From Powellomyces hirtus (lineage: Eukaryota > Chytridiomycota > Chytridiomycetes > Spizellomycetales > Powellomycetaceae), in NCBI GenBank assembly GCA_025526995.1, contig JAHLKG010000015.1, forward strand, positions 62,001 through 126,000: 64,000 nt of DNA, read 5' to 3'. The notes below the pieces were generated by a model, which saw only the letters and a program-made list of their open reading frames with translations, searched no databases and was not told where the DNA came from. Each line of letters opens with the position of its first letter. Positions within the stretch are counted from its first letter, which is position 1. A program made the translations under genes and the position numbers. Below, piece by piece: positions 1 to 12,200 of this stretch.

Positions 1-1
1 T

Positions 2-1025
2 GGTGGAGAACAGAAACCGAGAGAGCCTATCGATGCTCGCCTGCACGGTACGCTTGCGCAAATGCACATATTCCTGAGTTTTAGTATTAGACCTTACTCA
101 CTTCGAGATCCTTCAAAATTACCCAGTGTTTGACCTCCCATCGAAAACGTGGACGGCAATCATCGATGCAACATCCGACGCGCCCAGTCCACGAGTGGGC
201 CACGGCACCGCAACCTTGCGCGACAAAATCTTCTTGTTTGGCGGGCGCGGCGGCGCAGAGATGAGGCCATTCAACGATCTTTATGAATTCGACGCTGTTG
301 CCAAGAAATGGTCACAAGTAAATCAAACAGGAGATGTGCCTCCCGCTCGGTCATACTTTTCTACTGCTGCAAGCAAGGCGAGTTCTGCGAGGGTGTATCA
401 TCTACGCATAGGTTACAGCTCAATTATTAAACTTCTGCGACTGCGTCGTTTCCAGGACCATGTCTATCTGTTTGGCGGATGCCCCGCCGAAGGTCGTCTC
501 AACGACCTTTACCGCTTTGATCCCAAGACAACAGTATGGACGCAACTACCCAGCCACAACTCCATTTCCCCGCGAGGAGGAGCCGGACTGGCTTACTTGA
601 ATGGCCGAATCTACTTGCACGGCGGCTTCAACGGCCAAGAGCTGAACGACCTCTGGGCTTTTGACATTGCCTCTAATTCGTGGCAAGAGCTGACGACGAC
701 GGACGCCGTGGTTCCCGAGGGTAGAAGCGTTCATGGTTTTGCAGCTATTGAAGAGAAGGGCGTGCTGGTGTGCATGCTTGGAGAAAGGGATCCCAGTGCC
801 GAGGGACATCTCGGTGCGGGCAAGTATCACGACGACATTTGGATTCTTCAACCGCAAACGGAAAATTCCGTTTCATGGCGAAAGGCGTCGTTCGCAGATG
901 CGGTCGAGAAGCCTAGCCCTCGTGCGTGGTTCCCTGCAGCATCATGGAAGGATAGTGTGGTTCTGCATGGCGGCTTCACTGGCAACGACCGTGACGACAG
1001 CGTGTTCGTATTCCGTCTCGAATAA
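2..1025 (+). CDS. Kelch-repeat protein, 5' end outside window
   Basis: Beta-propeller scaffold of the galactose-oxidase/Kelch type. The visible exons are 2-47, 127-392 and 456-1025, giving 294 in-frame residues before TAA. At least four Kelch blades are seen through the repeated pattern of a Gly-Gly pair, then D-L-(Y/W)-x-F-D and a Trp (for example FLFGGRGG, YLFGGC, YLHGGFNG, VLHGGFTG). The first exon supplies GGE-x(9)-ARLH just before VFDLPSKTW, which supports the intron 48-126. The second intron (393-455) is a multiple of three with no stop, so retention cannot be excluded from sequence alone. The C-terminus (DDSVFVFRLE) is a normal last blade. The start and any partner domain lie to the left. 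The family is secure. The specific role, often a scaffold in polarity or a cytosolic adaptor, cannot be said. Confidence 0.85.
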
Positions 1026-2398
1026 GGCGAACGTAGCTCAAGTAATCTAGCACCATAAAAGAGGGTTTCATATCTGCTGTTGACCAAGGCGCTTTCACTC
1101 GGAGATAGTTTGGAACACAGTAATATCCCCAATACAATGGCGCCTTGACTTTCATGACATTTCATTTCTCAATCAAATTGAGTAATGTTGAAATCATCAT
1201 TATTCTGCTGCCTGTGCTGTGCACAATTTTTTCGTCCAATATGGCAAAGATCAGTGCAGCGGACACAATTATGGATCCGCCATTGTGCTGAACGCCTTTA
1301 TTTGCCGTGAGGATGGTCCGTCTCATACTGCGGGATAGTGTTGGCAGAATACTGCCTTTGGGTTTTCCCACAAGAAGCAAAGCCACCGGCACACGCTGTT
1401 CCGAACATAGCACCAATCAGAGCTTTTTGGTGGAATAGTGGACTACTCGTCTTTGCTCATATTGCACACAGCAAAAGTTCCATTCGCTTAACCTTTCCTC
1501 CACTACTGAGCGGCATCGTTCCTGAGTAAACCCATATGCCATTTGAACTTTTCCCAAGCACTTTTTCGCTTAGGCCGCAGTAAACCACACCCAATATTGT
1601 TTACAAGATTCATAAAATACAAACAACACCCGCGGATAGTATCGAAAGGTCCAGTCCCACCCACATGTCCATTTCCTTTCAGGTTCACATTGGGGTGTCC
1701 ATAGACTCGGTTCGCACGCAACCCCATCCGCTGTATCAATGAGGTCCCATCCCTTCCTTATCACGCGCGCATGTCAGCCGCATAATATCAGCCAGCCAGC
1801 CAGGGCCCCTTGCGCAGTCCCTTTGACGCGTGTCCCTTCCCTTATCAAAGCACAGCTATTCGCAATCTCCAATATTACCAAATGACATGCGTCGCGTTGT
1901 CCCACCCGCACAGAATTGTAGACACGCGTAACACATTCCTTTCCCCTGGGGCCTGTTTTCCCACAGTCTAGACTCGACATTCCCCACCGCTCATTTCCCA
2001 ATTCGGCCATTCCCACACGTGGGGAAACTCTCACTGACAAATGCTTCAGCCAATCGGGTGCCAGATGACCTTTTTTTTCGCTTTTTTCCTCGCAGACACA
2101 GCTGCTGCAGTGCACGTTGACCCCCCGCATGACCTTTTTTGTGTCTTCTGCACGGCCGGGCCACCCGAAAGCACCCGAACGCAGCCAAAGTGCATACAAG
2201 CGCACCCAAAATCACCCCCAATCGCCACCCCGTCCAAAATTTTTATAAAAGCCGCCCGCTTTTTCGCTCCCCCCCTCCTTACTTTCTCTCCATCTTCCCT
2301 CTCTCCACTCTACTTCCCTATCCCTCTTTCTCGATCTCGCCTCACTCCTCCCTTCTTCTCATCCGGCTTCTCATTCGGCTTCTCACCCCGCTCACCAC

Positions 2399-2566
2399 AC
2401 TCGGCTTCTCACTCGGCTTCACATCATACTCGGCTTCTCACTCGGCTTCACATCATACTCGGCTTCTCACTCGGCTTCACATCATACTCGGCTTCTCACT
2501 CGGCTTCACATCATACTCGGCTTCTCACTCGGCTCACCACCACATTCGGCTTCTCACTCGGCTCGG
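2399..2566. repeat. 29-bp minisatellite, four perfect units plus two diverged
   Basis: The unit begins actcggcttctcactcggct and repeats exactly at 2399, 2428, 2457 and 2486. Diverged copies follow at 2515 and 2544. Each unit contains two near-copies of a shorter (t)cggcttctcac element, and looser copies of that element extend left to about 2361. The array lies about 150 bp downstream of a TATA box. Confidence 0.9.
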
Positions 2567-2574
2567 CAGTCTTC

Positions 2575-3110
2575 CAGAATGACTTTAAACTTCCGGGGTC
2601 TAGAGCCGACCTTAAACTCGATCTAGCGACGGCTGATCGGTCATATCCAGGATGACCTTAAACAACTGGGGTCTGGAGACGACTTGAAACTCCGCGGGTC
2701 CGACGGGGCACGCGCAGTCTGAACTACTCGGGGTCTGATTCTCCTGCGGGGGATAAGTAGGCAGCGGTCGTCGTACTGCCCGACCCTGGTCGTGAATCAC
2801 GGACCTTAAAACGTGCCGCCGAACTACAGGCTGTAATAACGACCTGATCCTGCCGCGGGAGTCGTCCCAACGCAGGTATGTAGTAGCTGCAACCGTAGCG
2901 CAGGCCTTCGGGCTCCGGTCTAAGTCTCCGCCCTATGAGTATAAACTAGCTGGAGTCTAGAGCCGACTCTAACCTCCGCCGGTCGTCCTGCGACGTTAAA
3001 TTGGGGGTCCTCCACAGACTTTAAACGCGGCGCTGAACTACGGGCGTTAAAACCTGATTCTGCCTTGGAGACGTTCCTCGGCAGATACGTACGAGCAAGC
3101 TTTCTTCGGA
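2575..3110. repeat. degenerate dispersed-repeat tract
   Basis: Irregularly spaced variants of gactttaaac, ggtctagagccgac and ctggggtct recur through this tract: ctttaaac or cttaaac near 2583, 2611, 2656 and 3011; gtctagagccgac near 2599 and 2954. This suggests an old, decayed tandem or element-derived array. No open frame follows it. An aataaa signal lies about 60 bp downstream. Confidence 0.45.
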
Positions 3111-3745
3111 TCGCCCCGGGTCGGCCTGAGCTTGAGCTTCTTTTGTAATATGGAATATGTCTTGTAATATAAATAAAATCTTTTTCATACCATCGCAATA
3201 CTACTACATCTTCTCAATTTTCTGATTATCGCTGGTGTCCCAAGTATGGTCTCAAGAAGCCTTTGCAACCTCGTAACAAAACTAGTTGAATAGTCTGTTC
3301 TCCGTTCGCCAATGTCTTTTAAACGCTGGGGCCGCCGATGAGCATGTCTCGAGGTTCGTCTACCGCGATAGTGGGAGACCGGACACCCGGCATGTCGAAC
3401 TGGTCATGTCGTGGCGATGCATTGCCGATGCTTCTGGTGAACGGAAATCCTTTCTGCAATTTGGCTTTTGAACGACATAAGCTAAGCAAGCAAGATATCT
3501 CGGATCGCTTGAACTCAGTTTGACAAAATCCTCACAATCAGGAGGCGTCCGCCGGCATTTAATTTACCGAGTACCCACCGTCAAAAATGCGCGATCATAA
3601 CAAATTTGCAATATCTGTACAGTGGAAGACAGCGTCTTGCTCTTCGCAGTTAATAAATAAGTGAATGCACATTCAAGTCAAAATTGTAGTCCTCGCATGT
3701 AGATCCATGAAGCAATGTATTAAATTTAACAATTAACAACCAACA

Positions 3746-5393
3746 CTATCTCCGCCTGGTACCGCCATACCCAGTGGTAGTCCTCACAGTATCGGACGAC
3801 GAAGAAGACGCCGACTCAGACGGAAACGATGACGACGAAGCCGCGTCAGCGGATGGATCATAGCGAGAAGAAGAGGCACGAGTGGACGCGCGCGGTGAGC
3901 GTCGACGCCCATCTGCACCCCAAGTATTGTAGTCGTTGTCGTAATTGTTCATGGGAGAATTCCAGTTGTTATTTCGCGATCGGGCGCCGGCTAGTAGACT
4001 GGCTAGCCCTAGGCCCGACCAGAATCCGCCGAAACCACCACCAGCGGCAGGTTGATGGGATGCGTAATGCGAGGAATAGGGTGGTGGAGAAGGGTCGGAA
4101 TCATACGGCGGCGCTGCAAAAAGTGGGGGGAAGCGTGTGAGAGAGATGGTCTTCCACACTACACGGTGCATAGCCGTGTCCTTCGACTTACCTGATGGAT
4201 CATACCCCCCGGGCCACCCGGGCCCACCTGTCCCACCTCCACCGCCCCCAGATCCACCCGAACGACTGCTTCGCCCACCTCGCGACTGACGGCGCGAGCC
4301 AATGCAAGTTTGATATACACTGTGGCAAGTTACATATACGCGTGAGATGAGCATCCCGGCATGCAAAGACTTGTGGGTGTACTAACCTATAGGTAAAGAG
4401 TCCGCAAACAATATACCAAATGAGACGCGGCATGCTGAATCCCGTCGTGGTAGAAGCTCCGCGCGATGCTAGAAACGGTAGACGTGGTTGATAAGTAATC
4501 GGTGACTCTTGTACCAGTCCAGCCATTTTCTGAATATGGGGCGTGAAAGGAACAAAACGTACATCTCCAACTCACAATCTTCTGGGCTGAAACCGTCCCG
4601 TCCGGAGCCAAAGAGAAGCGAGAAAGGAAATCGGTTGGCGCCCGGGATCCACGACAAAATGTCGTTTCCCGGGATAAGGGCGCCCAGACCAAAGGGCAGG
4701 AGAGACTTGATCCAGGGGATAAGGCCGGAGATAGGGTTAGATGATCCTGTTGTTGTTTTGGAGCGGGTGCGGTAGCCGTCCGTGGAAGATCCCGTGCTCT
4801 GAGCTTCGAACCATTTTGGTGTGCGATGAAGGGTGTATTCCACTCCACAAGATCCTGAAGGATGAGTACCAAATACAATTAGATAAGCTTTCCATATAGG
4901 TCTTGTCCACCCATGTGTGGTATAGGCGTAAACTAACCTGCAAGAATGTAGGGATCCTCGGCAAAATCATATCCTTCGCATATGACTTCGGTCGTCCCAA
5001 ACTTGTACAAGTTTTCCAGCTCGGCTTCACATCGCCACTGCGGTTCTCCCATGTTCAGGCCAACCTGACGACACTGTATGACATCTGGCTGGACATCACG
5101 ACAGGCATCGCCTCCGATGCATTTGAATTGTGGGACAGGTCGACTTCGTTTTCCAGTCGTCTTTCGTCCTTTGTATAGCGTTAAGGCCTGTACGAGAGAG
5201 GCCGGTTAACACCACATCGATAAGAACGGTACCGGGGTCGGATATTCTGGTTTGCAGGAGAGCTCGTACGTACCTGGACATCTGTCATAAGAACTCGGTC
5301 TTTCTTGGTGTTCCTTTGAGCCTCTACCGTGCCGACAAAGAAGACGGCCAGGAGAGCGAGGAGTCCCGCGACAATGAGCCGACGAGCCGGCAT
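3746..5393 (-). CDS. SARAF/TMEM66-like ER membrane protein
   Basis: Homologue of the store-operated calcium entry-associated regulatory factor, an ER membrane protein that in animals damps STIM/Orai calcium entry. Exons on the minus strand are 5274-5393, 4938-5187, 4576-4854, 4387-4468, 4192-4319 and 3746-4113 (408 aa, phases close). MPARR is followed by a hydrophobic signal peptide. The luminal domain carries the family signatures ALTLYKGRKTTGKRS, VPQFKCIGGDAC, the Gln-Trp-Arg-Cys stretch, ICEGYDFAEDPYILAGSCG and VEYTL. A membrane span follows around MPRLIWYIVCGLFTY. The cytosolic tail is Gly/Ser/Pro-rich with GGFGGFWSGLGLASLLAG and ends in GYGGTRRR, the hallmark C-terminus of the family. 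The third acceptor (ctag at 4469-4470) was chosen because it is the one that keeps frame; a start seven codons upstream (5412-5414) is possible. Family assignment is strong; the calcium role in a fungus is inferred. Confidence 0.9.
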
Positions 5394-6551
5394 TCGAATT
5401 CGGTGAGACTGCATCTGACGTTTGTTTCTAGCAATGGTGTATCTCCAAAGCCGTTGATACGTGTATTCGTATGAACTATGGGGGGCAAGGGTCTTTCGTG
5501 CAAAGAGGTATCTACTATATGTGACCGACTGCGAGAAAGGATGACACGTAGCACACTTCCTGCCAAGAGGTGCGAAATGCGCAGCAGTGACGTACATGCA
5601 GCGCTGACATTACAGCACGTGACCGCGTTAAGACATTCACTGTTCAACCTCATCTTCATCCGAACAAGATACAGTAGGTTGTGGTGGGAGTGTTCTACCT
5701 GTCCCGATAAGTCAATGGAGTCGAGGAGTCGCTTTCGTAGCGATTGAGATTGTCAATTCACACTTCGGGTCAGTTGGCGGCTTCCCTGGCAAGGTGTTCT
5801 TATGCGTAAAACCACGCAGCGCACTTGTCCGCACGGAGGCTGACGGTCGTTCGTTAGCTTCTATCCGATCCGCTCCGTCCAACATTGGATGATGTCGCGC
5901 AACGAAAGCTGTGGATGTGAAGTTCTCATACTCTCGGGACAGGGATCATATATTTCGCACTGCATTCAGTTTTGAATTTTCCTCAGATGAACGAATTCGA
6001 GAAAGCAGGAAGAGCTAAAGGAAAAATGGTCGTTCCCTTTGAATCCTTATTTCTTCTCGTTGAGAGCGCTGCTAAGATTTTATTTGTTGGCATTCCTTCG
6101 GAGTGGTCTTTAACAACAGCAGGAATTCGGAGATGGAAATATCTCGCTCTTTCGAAGAGTAGTTGGGGGAAGGTGCTCTGAGTATTTGGTATTTCTAGTC
6201 ATTCCCACTTTTCTCTGCGTATCGATTGATCCTTATTTCCCGAACCAACCGTTATATACACATTCGTATATGTGCCCTTCTTAATGAATAAAAAATGATG
6301 GCGAAAGGACCTCTTCTTATAAGGCATGTTCACAACAACTTGTTTTCTAAACATTCACCAATCCGTCGTAGAGCAGCCGACCTTCCGGCCAAGACGGTGC
6401 GAGAATGCGCAGCCGTGACGTGACAAGCCTCATCCCCATCTCCTCTCTCCTCACGCCATCCCCATATTTTCACACCTTCACAGTTGCATCACAGTCTTAC
6501 AGACAAGCAGACGCCTCGTTATTTACAAACCCAAGACATAGCGATATCAAA
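5394..6551. promoter_or_regulatory. divergent promoter region, SARAF-like / acid phosphatase
   Basis: About 1.15 kb between two divergently transcribed genes. It holds short open frames only (for example 5972-6181) with no recognisable protein. A CT-rich tract immediately precedes the phosphatase start. No clear TATA box was identified. Confidence 0.4.
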
Positions 6552-8077
6552 ATGCCTTTCCCACTTGCAGATGATGGCAAAATCCCCGACCTCTATCCTG
6601 CATCTCTCAAGCTCAAGTTTGTTCAAGTTATACACAGACACGGTCGTGTGGTGGTTGCCCTTCAACAAACTCCAGCATGTCATTTGACTGACACGGTTCT
6701 ATTCTTTCGCACAGGTCAACGCACACCTGCTCACAAATACTTTGCTCACATCCAGCCCGCCGGCACCTGGACGCAATGCAAGGTTACCCCGTACCTGTCC
6801 GCCTTCCACTCTTTTAACGACGCACTCGTCAAGCCCGACACCACTTCCTCATCCACTCCCCCGCATTTCAACACTGTTGTAATGGACCCCGCGACGCACG
6901 CGCTGGGCGCGACGTCCACCGTCAAATCGCTCTCTAGCTACTCTTCCAACGGCGATGGCGAATGCAAGATGGGTCAGCTGACGGACAAGGGCAAAGAGAC
7001 GTTGACCACCGCAGGGGCGAACTTACGAAAATTGTACTTTGAGAAACTGAAGCTGCTGGATGACAAGGAGAACAATAGGACTGGCCACAAGGATATCTAT
7101 CTCAGGAGCACGGACTATGCTCGGACAATAGAGAGTTTGCAGTACCTTCTACATGGCCTGCATCCCGCTGGCGATGCCGACAAACCCAGCAACGGCGGTG
7201 ACCCTGCAGCTACTGCTGGCCTGACCATCCACGTCAAGTCCGCCGATGAGGAAACGCTCTACCCGCACCACAACTGCTCAACCCTCAACCTACTCAACAA
7301 CGCGTTCCGGAAAAAGCTCGGGGCGGAAAACTCTAAACGCACCACCTACCTCATTGAGAAATTCAAACATCTCGGCACCGACCCGAGCAAACCCCACTTG
7401 ATCCAACTGCATGCCTTGTATGACATCTTTGCGTGCATGGACGGCGCGGGCGTGCCCTTGCCCAAGGGCATTGCGCATGAAGACCTGGATGCCCTGGAAA
7501 AAATTACTACAGAACAGTGGTTGGGAATCTATGACGATGAAAAGGCAGCGTCTCTTGGAGCAGGAATGGCGTTGAAGGATGTGAAGACTAAACTGATGGA
7601 GGCGGTGAACAACACTCAGACAGCTGTCAAAATGTCCATCTTCTCCGCTCATGACACGTGAGTAGCAGTGATTCCACGAATCGTCCTTCCTGCCTGATAC
7701 CTTTTCCTTCTTCTTTTTTCAGCACCGTCGGACCTATCCTCTCTGCTCTACGAGCCTGGGACCGCACCTACCCCGACTTCGGATCCATGATCAATTTCGA
7801 GCTTTTTGAAGAAGCCCACCACTCTGCACCCCAGCAGCAATCCCTCATCTCCAAATGGTTCTCCCGACCACCCCCACCACAACACTACGTCCGTCTCCTC
7901 TACAACGGCAAACCGGTCGCCATTCCCGCCTGCGCGGCACCCAAGGACCATCGCGGAGACGATACCGCGATGTGCACCCTGGAAGCGTTTGTGAAACGCG
8001 TGGATGAGCTCGTGCCAAAGGACTATGAGGCGGCTTGTAAGCAGGAGAAGGATGTGAAGTTTAATTGGAACTATTAG
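6552..8077 (+). CDS. histidine acid phosphatase family protein
   Basis: Branch-2 histidine phosphatase (lysosomal/prostatic acid phosphatase and 2-phosphoxylose phosphatase relatives), hydrolysing phosphomonoesters through a phosphohistidine. Exons 6552-6642, 6715-7657 and 7723-8077 encode 462 aa. Splicing of intron 1 creates the catalytic RHGQRTP motif (residues about 29-35). Splicing of intron 2 completes the distal proton-donor motif SAHDTT (His about residue 343). Between them lie the family's Leu-Thr-Asp-Lys-Gly (QLTDKGKETL) and YLRSTDYARTIESLQ segments. The start MPFPLADDG has A at -3 and lies just after a CT-rich leader. An in-frame ATG at 6405 would add 49 residues without a signal peptide. 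The lack of an obvious signal peptide is odd for a family that is usually secreted or membrane-bound. Substrate unknown. Confidence 0.9.
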
Positions 8078-9263
8078 TGTTTTGGAACTCTTTCTGTTTT
8101 TCTTTACTGTTTTACTGTGACATGCTCCTTAAATTGAATGCAACTGGTCTTTCAACCGTCTTTTAACCGTCATTTGAATGGAATGGCAATGTCGGATTCT
8201 TAAATACAACGTTGACGCAATTGCACCGATTTACTGTTTGCCGCTATGGAGCGAACCTTCCCCAGATCATATTTTGAATAAAACATGCACTTCAGCATGT
8301 TGTTTGGAACGTGAAGCGTGGAGCGCATCTTTTGGCATTGTGTTCATGTGAAGATGGACGCGGTGGTCTTGAAGCTCCTCCTGTTGTCCTCAACTTTGAG
8401 ATTGTCAAGCCCGTTGCATCGGCGGCATCCGTAGCTTTTGTGATGAAGGTCGGCAGCTTTGTCTTGATGACTGCTGTTGTTGCGCTTTTGACTATTGCTG
8501 CGTAATTTTATTTCTTTTGAACAGATATATTCTCTCACAATACGATGTATATATTCATTTGTGGAGATGCATCGCAAATTGCCATTCCCATCTGGGCATA
8601 ATGCCAGGTTTTCCGTAGGCAGTTTTCAAGATGGTAGAAATCACATGAGGATTTGCTCTGGAAGATTTAGTTCCAATTCGAAGGCGCGGAGGAGGATGAG
8701 TGGCTTGGGTTCTGCGGCAGGGTGGCTTGTGAGTGGCTTGTGATTGCTGTGTCAGCAAAAAGACACGTGTCTGTGAAAGTGTAAATGGAATTTGTGTGGC
8801 TGTTTAAACTGGCAACTATTGGAAAACAAGACAGCGGCTCCGCGTGGCATTTTGATATCCCACGCCCATAGACCAACTAAAACCTGAAACCTGCTCTCAC
8901 CGGCATCGCCATTGCTCAGTTATCCTTCCCTTCTCGCTCGATCTGTCTATCCGTGTGTCTATTTTCTGTCCGTCTGTTTGTCCTTACAAGTGGCTTCTCG
9001 TTGTCTTGGGCGTGTGTGCGGTTTTTGGATCGAAAACCCCACTGCCGAAACCGAGCAACCCCAACGAAAAGGGAGCAGAGCAGAGCAAGTGTAACCGATA
9101 CACAAATACACTACACACATATCCGGTGGGCATATTGTAACACCACACTCTGCTCACTCGGTTGTGTGTTGCTTGTCTGTCTATCCCGCCTCATTCCCTG
9201 CCAACCACCTCGTTCCGTCGACTTCGCCATTCCGCTTTTCAGCAACAGTCAACCGCCGCCGAC
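8078..9263. other. 3' region of phosphatase and promoter of RhoGEF
   Basis: No gene supported. The left part is AT-rich with polyadenylation-like aataaa near 8277. The right part (about 8900-9260) is CT-rich leader sequence typical of the fungal 5' regions in this window. A 64-codon frame at 8311-8505 with a hydrophobic tail has no supporting homology. Confidence 0.4.
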
Positions 9264-12200
9264 ATGTCTCACGAACGAGGTGGTGAAGTTCCAAGTGATG
9301 GACGTGGTGGACAAGGACATGCAAACGTACATATCGTCCCTCAGGGGTCGGTAGGCCAGCCGCATCTCAACAGCAATTACCGCTACCCGCACGGCCCGCA
9401 CCAGCAGCAGCACCAGCCGCATCCTTATCCTCAGCCAGTTCCCCGCTACCAACATCACCAACAACCACCTCCGCCGCAACAGCCTCCACAGCACCACATG
9501 CAAATGCGACCCGCCTACATGGACTCATCTCCGCCGCACCCGCACCAGATGCATCCCGTTCAGCCCCGCCCATACTACCCGCAGCCGGTGCCGCAAAACT
9601 ACACTTCCCGTCCACCGTACATGGGACCTCCGCTTCCACCCTCGCAAGCCCAGCACCTGCGTTCGTTGGCGAGAAGCAATACGGGTTACCGACCTCCGCC
9701 GCCACCTCAACAACAATATCAACAACCACACCATCACCTCCACCAGCAGCAGCAGCATTCGCCTCCACCGCGGATAGATTCCCAGAACCCGCTTCCCCAT
9801 GTCTATGCTCCGCCACCACAGCTTCCCTTTCGCCCGTATCCTCAGCCGCAACATCCCTCACAGCACAGCAACCTTGGTCCAAACCGTACCGTGGCACCTC
9901 ACCCGTTCCAGTCTCACAATGCCGTGCACTCCCATCACCAGCCGCAGCAACCCCATCACGACTCGAACACTCCGTTTGCGATACCACAGTACAGACTCCC
10001 TCACCACCTGCAGCAGCAACACCATCATCTTCAGCAGCAAGGACACTGGACGCCGCCATCACCTTCTTCAGCGAGTTCGCATTCTCGTCATCAGAACGAG
10101 AGAAGTGATATGATCAATGGTGAGTAAAGCGAACGCTTGACACAGATAGCCAGACGAGGGCTCGTCACTGTGGAACATTGCTTTGTGCCCCCGCGCGTGT
10201 AAAGAGTTGCAACAATTGTTTCGGGTGGTTTGGCCGTAGTCCTCTTTCGATGTTGCAAATTTCGCCTGGTTTTATCTTGATATGTATCTCTGACACTGCT
10301 CTCATTAGATGTACGTCTGCTACATCATCCAACACCTCCACCACGTGTCGATAGCGATCCTAGCGAAACCACCACGTTGGCCAATGTCCCGCGGCGCCAT
10401 TCCGTTGCTTCGACCGCGGATTCGGCCACGTTCGTGCCCGTGATCTACCCGGCCATGCTCTCGATGGTCGCTGAAGCTTTCCGCAATAAGGTTCCCCTTG
10501 GCAACCGCGTGAAGGACTCCCTTGACTACAATGACTGCTTTGTTGGACGCGAAGCTGTAGACACGATCGCCTATCTGATCAAGTCCACCGACCGGAATCT
10601 ATCCTTACTCCTCGGGCGCGCGCTGGACGCTCAGAAATTCTTTCACGATGTTACATACAACCACAGATTGAGAGATAGTTCCAATGAATTGTACAAATTT
10701 CAGGCACCGGTTGCTACTGGCAGCAATGGCGAGCTCGCCCGTCCCGCTGCGGACGCGGACCCGGAGGACGGAGGATTGCCAAACGGCGTTTTCACGCTTC
10801 TGACCGATTGCTATTCTCCGACTTGCACGAGAGATCGTCTGTGTTATAGCATTGCATGTCCAAGGCGCTTAGAACAGGTATGTGCTCGGCACTGAGGCAG
10901 TATCAGAGTTTGTATTCTGTGGTGTCGCAAAGTTTCCCATGCTGAAGAGACATTTTGTAACAGCAAACGCGTCTGCTGAGTTCTACAACCTCTCAGCTGC
11001 AACGCAGCCCGAGTCGCGTCTCGATGACAGAGTTAGACAAGAAGCACGCATTGTGGTCTACATCTGTCTCCAAAGAAATTGTTGAATCGGTTTCGGACAA
11101 CGAGCGGAAGCGTCAGGAAGTCATCTTTGAGACGATACAAACTGAGCGAGAGTTTGTCGCCGATTTGGACATCATTGAGAGGGTACGAACGCTCTGGTCA
11201 CGATGCTTTTATGCCGCTCTTTCGAATGTACGTCGCAGAATACTGGATTTCTTATCCCAATTTTTTTTTTCCAACAGGTGTTTGTGGAGCCGTTGCGGAG
11301 AAGCGATATCATACCTGCCGAGCGACTTGACATTTTTATCGAAGAAGTCTTTTTCAATATCAACGAGCTGCACGCCATCAATTCCCGCCTCCTGACCAAA
11401 CTGATCGCGCGGCAAAAGGAAGGCAGCATTGTCGACAAGATTGGCGACATTTTTGTCAGCGTGGTGGACGAGTTTGAGGCTTACGTTCGCTACGGAGGAC
11501 AGCAAGTACTGGCCAAGTACGCCCTTGATCAGGAAAAAGCCACCAACCCAGAGTTTGCCAAGTTTCTTCAGGAATGCGAACGTGTCCCAGAATGCCGCAA
11601 ACTCCCCATTCAGAGTTTCCTCGCCCGTCCTACCACTCGAATTGGAAGATACCCACTCCTACTCAAATCGGCCATGACAGCCGCTGCTGACCATCACCCA
11701 GATCGAACGCTGCTTCCGCAGGCCATGCATGTGATCAAGGAGGTGTTGACCAACATCAATCGGGAAGCAGGTCGCGCGGAGAATCAGCTCAAGTTGGAGC
11801 AGCTGCAGATGTCGTTGGTCTTCAATCCGGGAGAAGTCATGGTCTGTAAAACGTCGTGCATGTACTCTGCGGCGCAAGATTTCCTGAAACTGACCTTTCT
11901 TTGCTTCTGTGGGATAGGATTTGGGACTAAATCGGCCCGAAACTCTGATAGTGAGAGAAGGCCATCTTATTCTCCGCAAAAACGCAGGCAGCGAAATCGA
12001 TTTGCAGGTGTTTTTGTTTGACCACATGCTGCTGCTGACAAAGGTCAAGAAGGCCGGACTGCACAAAGTTTACAAGCGGGTGAGTTTACACGAAAACGGA
12101 GGAGGAGCACATTGCTCTTTGCTTAATCGCGGACTGATCACCTCCACGCCCTTGGTTTAGCCGATCCCTCTCGAGTTCCTGGTGATTGGTGAAAACCATA

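Larger units (their letters stand above)
1026..3745. other. 2.7 kb non-coding, repeat-bearing block
   Basis: No convincing gene on either strand. It holds a 29-bp minisatellite (about 2399-2566), a TATAAAA box at 2244-2250 followed by CT-rich sequence, a run of degenerate GC-rich repeats (about 2575-3110) and an AATAAA-type signal near 3170. Open frames here are low-complexity (Pro/Ser/His from the repeat) and have no splice-consistent continuation. Confidence 0.6.

Noticed and set aside
2399..2566. CRISPR-like array
   Set aside because: The repeats are directly contiguous with no spacers, so this is a minisatellite in a eukaryotic genome.
1772..3250. Complete LTR retrotransposon end (tgtcag at 1772 to about 3240)
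   Set aside because: A TATA box and polyadenylation-like signal are present, but no matching CA terminus, target-site duplication, primer-binding site or pol sequence could be shown. Kept only as a finding.
5972..6181. 69-codon frame in the SARAF/phosphatase intergenic region
   Set aside because: Single short frame without family features or conserved context.
8311..8505. 64-codon frame with a hydrophobic tail
   Set aside because: No homology seen, weak start context and close to the phosphatase polyadenylation region.
9367..10062. 231-codon minus-strand frame rich in Ala/Gly/Val
   Set aside because: Complement of the Gln/His/Pro-rich tract of the RhoGEF.
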